64,000 bases of DNA from Magicicada septendecula (taxonomy: Eukaryota > Arthropoda > Insecta > Hemiptera > Cicadidae): the NCBI GenBank assembly GCA_034769895.1, contig CM068367.1, forward strand, positions 351,169,111-351,233,110, in the 5' to 3' direction. A program made the position numbers and the translations under genes. The notes under the pieces are model-generated. The model was not told the DNA's origin. It saw nothing but the letters and a program-made list of their open reading frames with translations, and ran no database searches. This document shows positions 13,605 to 26,444 of this stretch, one piece after another. Within the stretch, counting starts at the first letter, position 1; each line of letters begins with the position of its first letter.

Positions 13605-14100
13605 CTATTTTTCAACAAAATCGTCAAGCTTATTTAAACATTTATCATAGTGTGACATGAATTCTTCTATGCCATTCCCGTCCAACATCCAATAACCATT
13701 CCCTCGCTGCATTTTGGACTTCTTCGTCAGTGTGATTTCGTCGCTTCGTAAGGGCCTCTTTCATAGTATCAAACATGTGGAAATCACATAGTTCACACTG
13801 CACGGAGGGTGTTTCCTTAATTTTAAAGACGCTCGGAGATGATGTGCACACTTTCATGCGGCATACGCGATTCAGCCACAATTTCGTCCACTGTGGTTGG
13901 AAAGGCGTTCATGCGCTGTCGTCCGGTATCGAAGTTGATGGCCTTCCCTGCCAATAAATCATCCTCGCTATCCGTAGGGCCCCCGCATTATCGAACAACT
14001 CACCACTTTGCGATGGTCTAGCATGAAAATGCTGTGCCTCATACGCTTCCCTCAACTGGCGATGAATACTGTAGCCATTATCTTCCCGGTATCATTGCGG
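13605..14100 (-). pseudogene. Mariner-like transposase relic (C-terminal half)
   Basis: Minus-strand translation gives the end of a mariner-family transposase. DFHMFDTMKEAL (about 13790) matches the conserved third catalytic region, DFHLFGPLK-like in the family. TDEEVQNAAREWL follows, and after a frame change FMSHYDKCLNKLDDFVEK ends at a natural stop (13605-13607). Upstream, toward 14100, HPPCSV-like and FHRQLREAYEAQHF-like pieces appear in other frames, so the N-terminal part is decayed. At least two frame changes make it non-functional. Terminal inverted repeats and the TA target duplication were not identified. Confidence 0.65.
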
Positions 14101-14934
14101 GGGTGATCGGTATAATCTTGCTAGGCGACGATTTATGCACATAGTCATGTATTTTTACTAAAATATAACTATATAGACACGAAATCCTATTTTACCTCCG
14201 ATAAATTACGAATCATATACACACGAAAAATATATTCAATATTTTTTGAATGCCTTAACATTTAAATAAAAGTAAACTAATCCGTTTCAAATTAACACTT
14301 TGTTACAGTCATATAGTGCAATAAATATGAAAACAGATTTCCTTACTAAAACGGTTTATTTATCGTGGTAACGATGAGTAACATCCATTGATTTTTCGAG
14401 TATGGAAAAAAGATTTAGGCAATGGAGGTGAGTAAGTGGGGTAAATGAAGTACAGAAAATTACAAATTTACTTACTTTTTGTACAAGATTTAGTCTGGTA
14501 TTTCGCATTGCTTCTTTTCTATCTTGCTTTAAAAATGATGACAAGTTTTCTTTATCAGTTCATAATTAATTAATATCGACTACAAAAGAACTACGAACTG
14601 CATAGTTTTAATGCTGGAGGCTTCGTATATGTACGACAATGAATGTGTACTGTTGGAAGTAGTGTGTAATAATTACTCTTACTGTTTGTAAACTTCACAT
14701 ACTCTAATTAGCGTTAGCGTTTGAGCAACCACCTTCGTATTTGAACGTAAAAAACGCCCACATTTTATGTTACACAACAGAATCAATTCTGCAATGCACT
14801 TCATCCTATAGTCAAAAGCACAAGCATGCAAACATGAGCGCTAAAGTAGAAAAGCCATTAATATAAATGTTTTAGAAATAGGCCTATATTTAATGCTTCT
14901 TTTGAAAAACTCATATATATCTATATATATATAT
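14101..14934. other. Non-coding DNA ending in a TA repeat
   Basis: There is no recognisable gene. A short TATC/TA repeat at 14914-14934 abuts the candidate LTR copy B. Confidence 0.5.
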
Positions 14935-15565
14935 TGCGACAATACAAGCATATGCTGTAATGCGCATATATGAAATAAAATAAATATTTAAATTAATTTT
15001 AGTAATATATAATAGACGAGCAGGTGTGAAATTGGAAGCTGGCTTATAAACAGGAATCAACAAGAAACATCACGCGATTACCGCTGTATGCGTGTACACA
15101 AGTAAATAGAATGTGTGCGTGAAGCCTGTTCGAGCCTGAAAGTTTGCAAACCTCACCCCAAATAAATGCTAAATTAAGATTGTATTTAATTTTAAGCAAA
15201 CCATAAATATTAGAAAGAGTTTAAAAACTTCTAAAAATGCGTAAAAATCAGACACATGTGCAGTGCGAATTCTACGTAATTCTGACAATCAGTGCGAATT
15301 CTGTGCGATTTTTAAAGCATATAATTACACTAATGATGCGATCATAATGATAATTACATATCATGTGTGTAATTAAATTAGACAATATTAGATCACCGTG
15401 AAATCCGCATTAAACAGTGCTATTGGCGAAAAAGTGCGAATATGTGAAATGAGACGAGAGTGGGGACACTGACGCCGTGGGCAGTTTTTGACATGCATAT
15501 TCCTGAGCCAACAGGTGTGGTTTTCTTGGTGAATATAAATACGAGCCCAGGAGAGCCAAACTCTC

Positions 15566-15740
15566 TCTTCAATCAGTCTTCAGTCGTGGCGGTACGCTAT
15601 GTCCGTCAGCGACGAGAATTTTTAAACTCTTCAAACAGTCTTCAGTCGTGGCGGTACGCTATGTCCGTCTGAGACGCGAATTTTTAATTACTTCGGACAG
15701 AGTTAGACGCTATGTCTAACAGCAACAAGATTTTTATATC
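15566..15740 (+). repeat. 62-bp tandem repeat inside LTR copy B
   Basis: Two near-identical 62-bp units start at 15566 and 15628. Each carries CAGTCTTCAGTCGTGGCGG followed by TACGCTATGTCCGTC. A third, degenerate unit from about 15690 keeps ACGCTATGTC and the AATTTTTA-like end. The array lies just after a TATA-like box, so it would sit in the leader of a transcript starting there. Confidence 0.85.
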
Positions 15741-15786
15741 GTAAACTGTAAAGTATTACGGAAAATGTTTTATTTCAAGTAATAAT

Positions 15787-15803
15787 AAAAAAAAAAAAAA
15801 AAA
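15787..15803. repeat. Poly-A run
   Basis: A run of about 17 adenines lies inside LTR copy B. Confidence 0.9.
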
Positions 15804-16852
15804 TACCGTAACTAAAATCGTCGGACGCCTACGAACAGTCTACAACTACGAACATCAACTCTAGACAGATGGCGAGAGAACATATAGCAGAGGAACGATA
15901 CGCAGAGCAATAGAGACTGTTTCTATCACAACAGCAGCCGATCCAGAGCAACACGTCATTACAATCTACAGCAGCCGATGGACTATGAAGGACGAGAGAC
16001 GGGAGGACGACCAGTGAAAACCAGAAAAGGCAAGAGGACATCCAGTAGGAGAGGACCGACAGATCACTGGAGGACATGGGACAATCTGCAGAATTTGAGG
16101 TGACGAAAAACCAATTTATAATTATCACAGAATAAAGACATTGAAAGACATTAATAAAAACATTTTAAAATTAAAGAATAACTATATAGATAGGGATAAG
16201 AAAATGTAATTCAATTGTAATCAGAATTTTTTAAAATGATTTTTCTTTAATGAATGAACAGTTAATGTAAAGATAATTTAAATCCTTGCTTGGAGTATTA
16301 ATCATTGATTTAATAAGTTAAACTTTTTATTGAAAGCACATAAAGTAAAGTAATTGAAAAAATCAATTAGTTTTGTTAAAATGATTATAAAGCCGTAAAA
16401 GGTATGTCAAGTAAAGAATAAGAAGGTAAATATTACCAATTATAAAGCACACATTCAGACTGAGTAGTCGAGAATTTATATTATGAATAAGAAATGTTTT
16501 ATATAGAATTGATAATATAAGACATAAGAGATAAAATATATTTTTATGATGAATGTACGGCAATCAAAGAAACATTGAAACGATAAATAATGAATTTCTT
16601 ATGGCGAAGTAAATATTACTATTATATTTTTATTTTTATTATGTTTGTTTGATGTAATAAATGAAAACATATTACGATTCCTAAAAGGACTACTCTTATT
16701 ATAATTACACCTGAACTCCAATTATACATACACGTTGTTAGTAATGTTATATGAGTGTAAACACAGCACCAAGTTAAATTACATGAAATACAGCAATGTA
16801 TTAATTTGTTGTATAAATTAATTGTTGTTGTAATTTGTTGTTGTATACATTT

Positions 16853-16875
16853 TGGCGTCCCAAAGAACGTGGGGC
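16853..16875 (+). promoter_or_regulatory. Primer-binding-site-like sequence (copy B)
   Basis: TGGCGTCCCAAAGAACGTGG, then GGC, resembles the tRNA-Lys-type site TGGCGCCCAACGTGGGGC with a base and a short triplet inserted. It sits seven bases after the LTR end, the same spacing as in copy A. Confidence 0.45.
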
Positions 16876-16938
16876 TCCACATATTCAAATTACATTAAAT
16901 ATGGTACTTGTATTGTTATTATATATATATATATATAT

Positions 16939-17108
16939 TGTAACGTCTCGCGCGTTATTACGTCTATTCTCTACGATCGCCTTTTATAGTTACAATGTTT
17001 GTATTCTGACAGTGTTATTTATTTTTAATCGAGAGTGTGTGATTATGATTATATTGACCACAGTTTTCTTTATTAGGTATTATATCGGTACTATTGTTTG
17101 AAAACGGG

Positions 17109-17181
<73 letters not shown>

Positions 17182-18906
17182 ATTCCTCTCTTTGTATACG
17201 ATTTATCGTTTGATTTTTTCGCGCGTGGCATCAGCTGTTTTGCACTTTCTAACCGACTGAAAGGTTATGTTGTCCGGCGTCTTTCATACGTTCTTATGTC
17301 GGAGTTAATTTTCTTCCTCTTCTCTGCTATTAACCTCTTTCCTGTAACAAAGCTGCTATCTACCAGAAATAATACACAATCAATTACCTAAAAGAAAGGT
17401 CTTTATTTATTGAATTTAGTTTAATTTTCTGGAAATTATTGTCTCCAAATCATGAGTTTTACAATCCATTATTTTTCGAAATCACAACATTTTTCGATAT
17501 AAGTTTTTTTTATATAACACAACAGATGTAGGTATTAAATTACAGTTATTAGAAAAAATTAATTAATTATATATCTCAGGGTTATTTGAGGGTCCTTTGA
17601 ACTATAAGAAAGTCAGAAATGCTTAGTAAATAGAATCATGCTTTACAATAATTAAAATTTGTTTTCTTAAAGTTTGATTCAACAAGTTCGTTTTTTAAAC
17701 GCCAGAGCGCAGACTACGTATTCACTGAAGGCTATGAAAGTAAAGATGGCTGCTGAAAATTCTTAATGAGCCCACGTTTATACTATTATTGGTTAAATAA
17801 ATAAATGTTCACACTAAGTTTTATTATATATTAGGTGATGTTATACTGTTTCTAGTGTTCGTTACTTGGTGGTGATGTGTAATTTTTTTGTTTATTAAAG
17901 CAGGCGATCTCACCCAAGAAAGTTACAGTTCTGAATTTCTAGGCTAAGAGATGGTTCGATGAATTTTCTGTTTTCATTGATTTTCTGGCATTAATCATTG
18001 TGTTTCCATGGATGTATCAGATGTAGTGGCTGGTGCTGACTCGTTTCATAATTTAGTATGGTGGTTTTTCCGAATAGTAGTTATTAAATTTTTAAAATTT
18101 ACTGGACATTATTTTTTTTTCATCTGCTCACTTGGAATACCATTTAACAATTAACTTAATTTCTTGTTGATTAGTTACTCCTTAGTAACCAAGAAATTGA
18201 TGATTTTTTATTGGCTAACCTAGGTACAATTTTAGTAAATAGGCTAGTATTAATTATTATTATTTCTTCCCTTCTTTTAGGAAAAATACTCCTTTATTAA
18301 TTTTAACTATAATTAAATTTAATTCATATAAGGTTTTTCTTCACATCTCTACATAAGCTTGGCTACTTGTATTTTATAATTTAATGATTTTTAACTTGGT
18401 TTATTTCTGATTTATATTTCTGTTAATGTATTTTTACTCTACACTATTTTGTTTCCCCCCATCTCTTTATTTTATATTAATTATCCATTATTATTTTCTT
18501 ATATAACCCTGGATTCCTTAAACATAAACAAAAATAATATTTTAATTACATTGATATTGCCTTTGTGGCCTAATAACACAAAACTACTACAACTTATTAT
18601 TAAACTTATAGTTTATTACTATAGTACTGCATCTTCATTTATTTGTGATTGATGTCCTTTTCAGTTTTTAACATTTACACATATCATACTATGTTGCACT
18701 TTGTACACACCGCACTTTTATGGTAACACTTAGTACATTGTTTTTAATTGCTACAGTGTTTTATGGTACAAATGTTTTCATAGCATGATACTGAATCCCT
18801 CATTTCTGACTTTTGGAATGGGTAACTACGGACTTTCTATTCTTATTATTATACAAATACTCCTTTATTTCTTATCAGTACTGAGCACTGGTTATGTAAT
18901 GTTACA
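16939..18906. mobile_element. Candidate solo LTR between TA repeats
   Basis: The segment begins TGTAACG and ends GTTACA, perfect 6-base inverted termini. TA/AT repeats lie directly on both sides (16920-16938 and 18907-18928), consistent with an ATAT target duplication. The same TGTAAC start is used by both intact Gypsy LTRs in this window. The length of 1.97 kb and the absence of coding sequence fit a solo LTR. Inside are a (GA)n tract and T-rich AT-rich DNA. Orientation cannot be fixed. The flanks are low-complexity, so the duplication is weak evidence. Confidence 0.45.
17111..17174. repeat. (GA)n microsatellite
   Basis: About 32 uninterrupted GA units. The Arg-Glu reading frame over it is an artefact. 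Confidence 0.95.
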
Positions 18907-21900
18907 ATATATATATATATATATATATAAACGATGATATTATAGATATTACGACGATATTGTCTCTTCTGTTTCGCGGCTTTAGCCTGTGTTGCATGAT
19001 CTTACATCATTCATCCGACCATTGTTTCTTTGTTTCGGTATCTAGTCTGAAGCCAAGGCACATGATTTATCCCGTCTCTTTCATAACGTTGAGATGTGAG
19101 TGCGAATTTTTCAACGCATAATGGTGCTCGGATATCGTTACAGAGTCTGTCTTATCAGAGACTGTCATGTAAACTTTGAAGCGACCTCACTTGTGCTGCC
19201 TGTAAAGTTCTTATATCTACTTGTCGTAGTACCAACAGTCTAAGGCATAGTGTGGTTACAGCTATCAATGTAAAATGCGATTTGTGTCCCCATTACAGTA
19301 TTTTCCATTTTGCTATTGAAATTTTGCCGCAAATTCATTGAAATTTGTTAATTATTGTAGTCTTCTTAATTTTCTTCATAAGTCAGGGCACAACCTACAT
19401 AGATTAGGTATGATACACTTTGTTGTCACGACGTTTATTACCAATATGACGTATGCCTTTCCTGAAACCTTTCTGTACGTCTGATATTCGCTGACCTCTC
19501 ACTAATCATTGTAGTATACACGTCACATGCTGTAATCCAGTAACTTGTTCCTACGTAAGTATTTGGATTACTTCATAGTTCTTCCGAAATCGGTCACAAA
19601 ACGTTTACAACTTTTAAAGCTCTGGTTTACGTTCTAAATAAGCTTCTTGGTCATATCCTCGAGGCTTCACGGATGAGAAAATTTATTCATTTTGAAAAGT
19701 CTATAAATACGTTACTTCTGAAGACTAGTAAAATGGGTACTAAAATGTGACCTTGAACCTAAGTTTACTACCAGTGAAAGTTATCTTTTATTAGATTAGC
19801 TAATCTAAAGATCATTTTCTCTGAACTTCTTGTTTTTTCTTCTCAGGGCAGGGAAGAGTCATATGTCTTCATGATGAGGTTGTATCATTGTGCACGAGGG
19901 CGTGTTTCACGATAGAACTTGCTCACAAATACATAATGTCCTCCCTCGCTTTGAGCATTGAAACCGAACGTTATCTGTAAAATTATCTCTGGGATTCCTC
20001 TGCAGCGTAAACAGTAATTTTTCAAACCAGTTGCAGTAGTCAAAAAGACCTGATTTGGATCAAATAAGATCCTTAACATATGAGACTAATTATAGATGCC
20101 TTAATATACAGCGTACCGGTATGAGAACACAAAATATATTCTCCGGCATAAAAAAATTAAAGCATTTGTGGACAGACCGCGTTACACAAATGCTCATTAA
20201 GCGAAGTCAGTTTATGGTTACAGTGAAGATGTCACATTGAGGCAATAGGTGTAAACGAAGAAATCCAAACACACAGTTTGTGTATTGCTAAACAATAATT
20301 ATTACAATAATAATAAAAATTAATGTTACTAGTAATAATAATAACTACAACATGGAAACAACAAAAATAATAACGGAAACTATTAATATACCGTTGATAT
20401 TATTTTAATATAACTTACAGTAATTAAAGAACATATTATTTAAAAAAATAAAACTGATATAAAACTAATCATTCTGATATTAATCTCACTACTGTATTAA
20501 TATTGGACTGAATGGCGAACATACGAACACAGTAATATTGACACAACAGCCAAAATGTAAATTGGTTTAGTGACCGGAAAGCGATAATATTTGAATTCTA
20601 CGCTAATGCGTTATGAAAACAACATTGAGCGTAGCGTGATGTTATCATGCGACTACAATCTTGAGACACAGGTTCCCACCATGATTGACCCTAATTAAAG
20701 ACTGAACATGCGTCAGTAGACCACATGACGTCTATTCAACACATAAAGGACGCTTTGTACTGTCACGCAAGCCGATAACTTTCTTTCCAGAATACTTCAA
20801 TTCATGTATAAAATTTGCAAACTATTATTTAAAGTACTTTACATATTTTATATTTTTCGAATGCTGTAGACTTTCAGTTCGTTCAATTCCATCATTTAGA
20901 TCATATGTAGTAAATTCTTCCCGAATGCACTCGCACGCATTTGTGTGCGCGCGCACACGCACACACACCACACATCTTTGTCAAAGTAAACGTCATTTCT
21001 GAATCTCAAAGAATATAATATTTCACCGTAATAAATAGTATTTAACCGTTTTATTCTGTTCGGATTAGGTATTAAGTATTTGTGTGTGTGTATGCGCGCG
21101 CGTGCGCGTGTAGACGGGATTATACGCACATCGAGTGGGCTGCGTTAGTGAAGAATTTCGTTAACTTTTCTTTATTTCTATAAAAATGTTCCTGTGTTTC
21201 CTGCATGTTAAAATTGCATGTCTGCACAAATGTCTGTGCATGTCTTATAGCACCTCTGCAACCACCACCATCTAGTAATCCTCGTGTACCATCACCTTGG
21301 TGTGCCGTTTTCTTGGTAACAATGCAGCATGTTCTTGTCTTGCTGATTATGTTGGTCGACCACCAAATTGGCGACCTGAATGTACTATTAGACTGATGTT
21401 TCATTAAAAACCAATGAAAACAGACGGAGCACATTAAAGTAAGATTCTTTAAAAGGTAACGCGGATTCGAATACCGACTCTGGAGGTTGGTGTGTTGAAA
21501 GATATATATGTGTGAACTTATTATTGCTGAAGGTTAGGAATGTCTGCTGCTCATTGATGATTGTTTTAAGATGAACGCATTTCCGTCACACCTCAGGTTA
21601 TTATGCAGTTATATGCGCTTCCAATGAAGTTTCCTGCACAGACATGACGTACGCTTCTAACGTTATAACGTGTAGATTGTCTACACTCCCAAAAGTACGT
21701 TGAGATGTGCACAAACACGTAGGAACACGGTGCATACATTTTTGCGGATACATTTTCAGAACAATTCATTTAAATACGCGTCCTGCATGGCGTTTCTTAA
21801 GATTTAGATATTACGTTACAGACAGCACCTTATGAATCAGTCGAAATGAAAGATCACAATAACTATTCAAGTACTTCTGGTCCGCAAGAGCAGATGTGGA

Positions 21901-23087
21901 CTCAGTAGGCGTATATAAAATGTAACGGCCATTGTGGCTTCAGAAATTTTTTTATCACTTACAATAGGTTCTATGTCTGCGGAAAAGTCACAATATTCGC
22001 GCAATAGCAGAGCCGAAACGGTAATTTACAGTACCTTAGAATGTCTAAAAAGAGGTTAGAGGCACATCGTCTCTTGGGATGGGACCAACACATAGAAGAT
22101 GACGAGGAGATAGACCGGGAATTCATGCTAAACAAGTCGATATTCTTTGCCAGGATAGCCTACATTCCTTTGGAATTGCCAGGACACCTATGGATTCCGT
22201 AAAACGGTTTCTCTACCACCTTGATTTCTCCAGGACAGCCATCAAAGTAAGAAACGTTACGTAGTAAATGCAAAATAAAGTTACAGACCTGGATAGCTAC
22301 GTTATTCTATAAAATATTTTGTGACTTAGAAGTCCTATACATCGGTTAGAAATTTCGTGAGTGGCCGTTATTGCTTCATTTATGAGTTATGTATATGTAT
22401 ACAGTGACAACCGGATATTTATGGAATCTTTTCAGTAAAGGCGGAGGCGTAAGAAGGCCTTCAGTACAGCAGTAAGAAACCAGAGGCGTTGTAAAATGTT
22501 AGTTCATGAAATTATTCAGACCACTCTGCGGTGCAGATTAGATTAGATTGTACAAAAACTGAATGGGCAAAAATTACACGTTGTGTTAAATTATGTTTAT
22601 TTTATACTCCTATACAAAATACAAACCTAAGTAATATATAGATAATGTAGGTAAAATAGACAGATAGACAGATAGACACACACACACAAACATTCTTCAC
22701 ACTGATTTGTGCATTCAGAATTACACATTACTGCGTTGATGAATCTTGTAACGCAGTAACAGATTAACACATATAACGCATACATTATTTAGTTTAAAGT
22801 ACAGGTATTCTCTAAACGGCGTTATATGTGTCTGTACACGCGAGTCAGTACGAAACGCTTGTGTTTGCATACCTCGGTAAAGTAGGCTAAAATAAACAAA
22901 GCCAGTTAATTTATTCTAATCATGGTTTGTTCATGTACACTGAAGCTAGTGTGATACACGTACACTAATGTTGAAACTAATTTGAAACCTATTTATCGTC
23001 TGCCTCTGTTTTCTTTGAAACGTTTAAAATCAGTGTTGTAGGGATTAATGTCTCAGACCTGTTCCGACATCCATTTATAATGTTATT
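18907..23087. other. Non-coding DNA with simple repeats
   Basis: No convincing gene. Visible features are the TA repeat at its left edge, alternating CA/GC and TG/CG tracts at 20943-20970 and 21080-21112, and AGACAGAT/ACAC repeats at 22656-22690. Reading frames up to 104 codons (21120-21434, minus) lack recognisable motifs and composition. Confidence 0.5.
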
Positions 23088-23345
23088 GTCAATGTTGTTA
23101 AAATTAATTCCCGGGATGTTTGGCCGTGGTCCATTGTTTTCATCAAAAATAGACGTTTCGGCAGTGCCATCGACTGCCATCATCAGTGTAAAATTCGAAT
23201 TTTCGCTAACGTAAGGTGGTAGACATTAGTGACCACAGTACTGTGGTTAAGGCTGGTGAGTCGATGGCACTGCCGAAACGTCTGTTGCTGGTGAAACAAT
23301 GGACGAAGGCCGAACAGCCCGGGAATAAATATTAACAACATTGAC
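23088..23345. mobile_element. Foldback element (long inverted repeat)
   Basis: The two ends are inverted copies. The left arm has GTCAATGTTGTTAAAATTAA, then CCCGGG, GGCC, CCATTGTTT and GACGTTTCGGCAGTGCCATC. The right arm carries the reverse complements in reverse order, ending AACAACATTGAC. The arms are about 85-90 bases with scattered mismatches and enclose about 80 bases. This is a non-autonomous foldback DNA transposon. Related arms occur at 25194-25391 and in the tandem units at 27544-28160. Confidence 0.75.
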
Positions 23346-25193
23346 TCCGGACGAAGTACGAGATGTTATTGTCAATTCTGTTGGCACGCCGTGTGTTAAC
23401 ATCGTTTAGGAACGCTTTTAGCGAAGAACTTCTGTAAAGCTCTGCGCTATTCAGTATCGTACTTTCGTTTATCTGTCTCTCTTCTTCTCCTCAACCCAGA
23501 AGTCGGTGGGCTTGCGATTTCTTCCCTCCCAAAGACAGTGTCTTAATCATTACATACCTTCCTCCTCCTTTTATCTCATCTGTATACTCCTGTCTGAGGC
23601 TTTCCCTCCCACTACGCTTCTCAATCATTCCTCGATCAGTGTGGTAAACTAGTTTGATACGCGCAGGAGACAACCAATCATCCTACGTCTCCTTTCCGCA
23701 GTCGTTTTAAGTAGAGTCCTTTTTTCATCTACTTCTTCAAAGCATCATCATTATCATCATCCACGGTACTCTTAAGGCCCTCCTTCAGCACCACATCTCA
23801 AAAGCTTCAATGTAGGCCTACTTTAGTTTATATACCCAGTTCATATATTAACCAAAATTTACTGCTTCTGTAGGGCTTGATATAACTTGTATCGCTTAAC
23901 CCTATACAGAGATGACTGGAGATTTTAACCAAAGCAAAGAAAGTGTATGTTTCTTAATAAGTAGGCGAACTAAATTGCAGAATAGCTTCTACGACACTTG
24001 TTTCTGCTATCACTGTTAATTACCCTTCAGTGTAACTCTTGGAAGCTATAAACCAATGCCACCACCTAACCTACCCTACAAACCAGGTTTGACACTGGTT
24101 CCATAGAATCACCTTCAGAACCGCCATCGTTTTTCCCTTGGTGGCATGCATGGTATCAATGTCCCCCAATTTCATTGTTTCCTATAATAGACGAGTTCGA
24201 AGACTTTATTGTGAGAACTCTCGCGCATATAGAAAACGATTATTACATGAGCTATCGTAAATGAACATATTTATATACTGTCTAACGGGAGAAATACAAA
24301 AAATGTTCTTACTCCACCAAACGTTACTGTCAAGTGATTCTGAGCTGATTATGGGTTTATGGTTCCTTTTACTCGGAGGAACTGGCAGTTATCTCGACTT
24401 TGTTACGTGAGAAAACCTACATCTATTCCACTTAATTTATACATGCACATACGCAGTTATCGTTTAAGCCAGTACTTGTCCTCGCTCCACATACAGACGT
24501 TGCAAATACTGTTACAAATGCTGTAACAAAACCAATAAAAAAAATAAATTACAGCTTAATTATATCATTCAACGTAAGTGATGTACGGTTATGAGTTAAT
24601 TGTTAAGGTTGATCGTATCAACCTTGGAATAATAAATATTTTAATACGTGTTAGGTTAAAATATTATTCTTTAATTAAAAGATAAAGGCTTTTTATAAGT
24701 TAATGTCAATGGTAACCGTAAATTTAAATAAAACTTTTTTTAATAAATGTTTAAATAAAATATTTAATAAAATGTGATGTTTGGATTTGCGCACGCGTGT
24801 ATCCATGAAAGGACGAGTATATTTATATGGCGTTATATAGAATTTCTCTCTTTCTACTCGTTTTCTCAATCTCGAGTGACGTAACTTGTCTGCAATACTT
24901 TAATGTTATTTACCTCCTAGGACTCTAGACTTCTCTGTTAATTTTTTGTTAGCGTAATAATCTATTTGATTTAAGCGGACTATCTTGTTAGAGAGAATAT
25001 CTGATTCTCTTCACTTAAAAATTACTAGCCTTACTATCCCTGGTAAGAATGCCTTTTCATAAATCCGATCTTCTTGCTGCTTGTTTGAAATTCCTCAGCC
25101 AGGTGTTTCTTGCATTATTCACGTAGTATTCTTAAACCATTTCTGGAAATGGGTGAAGGAAGTATCTTAATTTCTTACACGCCCGGAGTCAAT
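23346..25193. other. Non-coding DNA
   Basis: A CATCATCATTATCATCATC stretch near 23744-23762 could be the tail of a minus-strand LINE, but the DNA to its right gives no LINE peptide. The rest is AT-rich with no gene-like frame. Confidence 0.45.
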
Positions 25194-25391
25194 GTTGTTA
25201 AAGTTTTCCGTTTCCGGGCTGTTTGGCCTAGCCATTATCACAGTATTGTGGTCACTAACGGTGACATCTACGTTAATCGAAGCTCAATTTTTCCAGTGAT
25301 GATGACCGTCAATGGCACGGTCGAAACGTCTGCTGATATGTACAATACTGGACCACGGCCAAACAACCCGGAAACGGAAAACTTTAACAAC
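25194..25391. mobile_element. Foldback element, second copy
   Basis: The left arm GTTGTTAAAGTTTTCCGTTT then CCGGGCTGTTTGGCC is mirrored by the right arm GGCCAAACAACCCGG then AAACGGAAAACTTTAACAAC. Inner sequence includes the GTGGTCACTAACG and TCGAAACGTCTGC blocks shared with the foldback at 23088-23345. A 97-codon frame runs through it, but its peptide simply follows the repeat. Confidence 0.75.
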
Positions 25392-25658
25392 GAAGTATCT
25401 TAATGTTTACCTTATTCAATATCTATTTCTTTTTTATTATAACAATTCAGAAATGAACTTTAAGCAGTAGTGTGTGGAAATGCACTTTAAAAGAGTCTAT
25501 AGATTTGTGCTCTTTGGCTCTGAGCATCCAGTTTTCAACGTTGTGTGAGAAAACAGAAAGCATTTGATTTTAGAAGTGATTATTTATATTTTATTGTTTA
25601 CAGTAGGATTTTACCAAATCTTTTGTAATCTGAAAATTGCATAATTGTAATCTGAATG

Positions 25659-25804
25659 TTGCACACCATTATAGAAAAAATTATTCCTATTAGCGCTTTC
25701 AAGCTTCTCAGCTCATCGTCAGACCCGAGGTTATTTCCGAACTGACGATGAGCTGAGAAGCTTGAAAGCGCTAATCGGAATAATTTTTCTGTAGTGGTGA
25801 GCAA
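25659..25804. mobile_element. Near-perfect 62-bp hairpin (foldback MITE)
   Basis: The left arm runs from TTGCACACCATTATAGAAAA through TTCAAGCTTCTCAGCTCATC to GTCA. The right arm is its reverse complement, ending GTGAGCAA, with a few mismatches (for example CTATTAG against CTAATCG). The loop is about 20 bases. Any transcript across it would fold into a long stem. Confidence 0.8.
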
Positions 25805-26444
25805 CAGTGATAATTCTGTTTAAGAATTTTTTAATTTCTCATTTTGTTATACAATTTGTAAAATACGGCAATTTTGGGGTATGTACTCCGGGAAAGATTT
25901 CTGAAAGCAAGGCACCATATTTATCCGGTGTTGGAGAAACAATGCGGGGGCGGCCTTGTTTTTCGTACTTGGGAAGTGTGACAGTAAGGTGGGATGTGAT
26001 TGTCATGTGGTGATGAAGGGGATTGGAGTTATATGGTAGCAGCGACAGGTGGTAATTCAGTAAGTGAGTAGTTCTGTCAAGATAGATCCCAAAGTATTTT
26101 GCAGTATGACTTGTGGTATTTGTTTCCCTTTAGCGGAACGATTTTCTCTTTTCACGGTTCAGGTAATAAAAGAACAAGAGTTTTTTGGTTGGCAAACATA
26201 TAACATAAAACTTTCCTTTAACAACATTATTTTATAAAATATAAACTAACTTACAATCAAATTATACTATTCTATTAAATTGCGTTACGCAATTAAATTA
26301 TACTGTTATATAATTAAATGTATTATGTACTAATTTATAATTATACTAAAAAAATTGTTTGTAATTTTAAAACGTAATGACTACAAACACGAACAAAAGT
26401 CTTTTTCTGAAATGTGTGTGTGTGTGTGTAGCATTTTTTTGTCT

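Larger units (their letters stand above)
14935..16845 (+). mobile_element. Candidate LTR of a decayed retrotransposon (copy B)
   Basis: It starts with TGCGAC after a TA repeat and ends with GTTGTA, imperfect inverted termini of the same form as copy A at 792-2344. Seven bases later a primer-binding-like sequence begins (16853). A TATA-like TATAAATA (about 15534) lies 35-40 bases upstream of TCAGT initiator-like sequences, and a 62-bp tandem repeat follows. That arrangement suits a U3 promoter with a transcribed leader. The length is about 1.9 kb. No coding region follows, and a TA repeat and another LTR-like start appear within 100 bases of the primer site. It is therefore a remnant, not an intact element. 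Confidence 0.5.

Noticed and set aside
17098..17391. 97-codon frame starting with Arg-Glu repeats
   Set aside because: It is driven by the GA repeat; the remainder has no motif.
21455..21480. GCGGATTCGAATACCGAC resembling a tRNA/SINE B box
   Set aside because: There is no A box, cloverleaf or SINE tail nearby, and the match to the B-box consensus is partial.
23740..23765. CATCATCATTATCATCATC as a minus-strand LINE tail
   Set aside because: No LINE peptide is readable in the adjoining DNA, so it may be a simple repeat.
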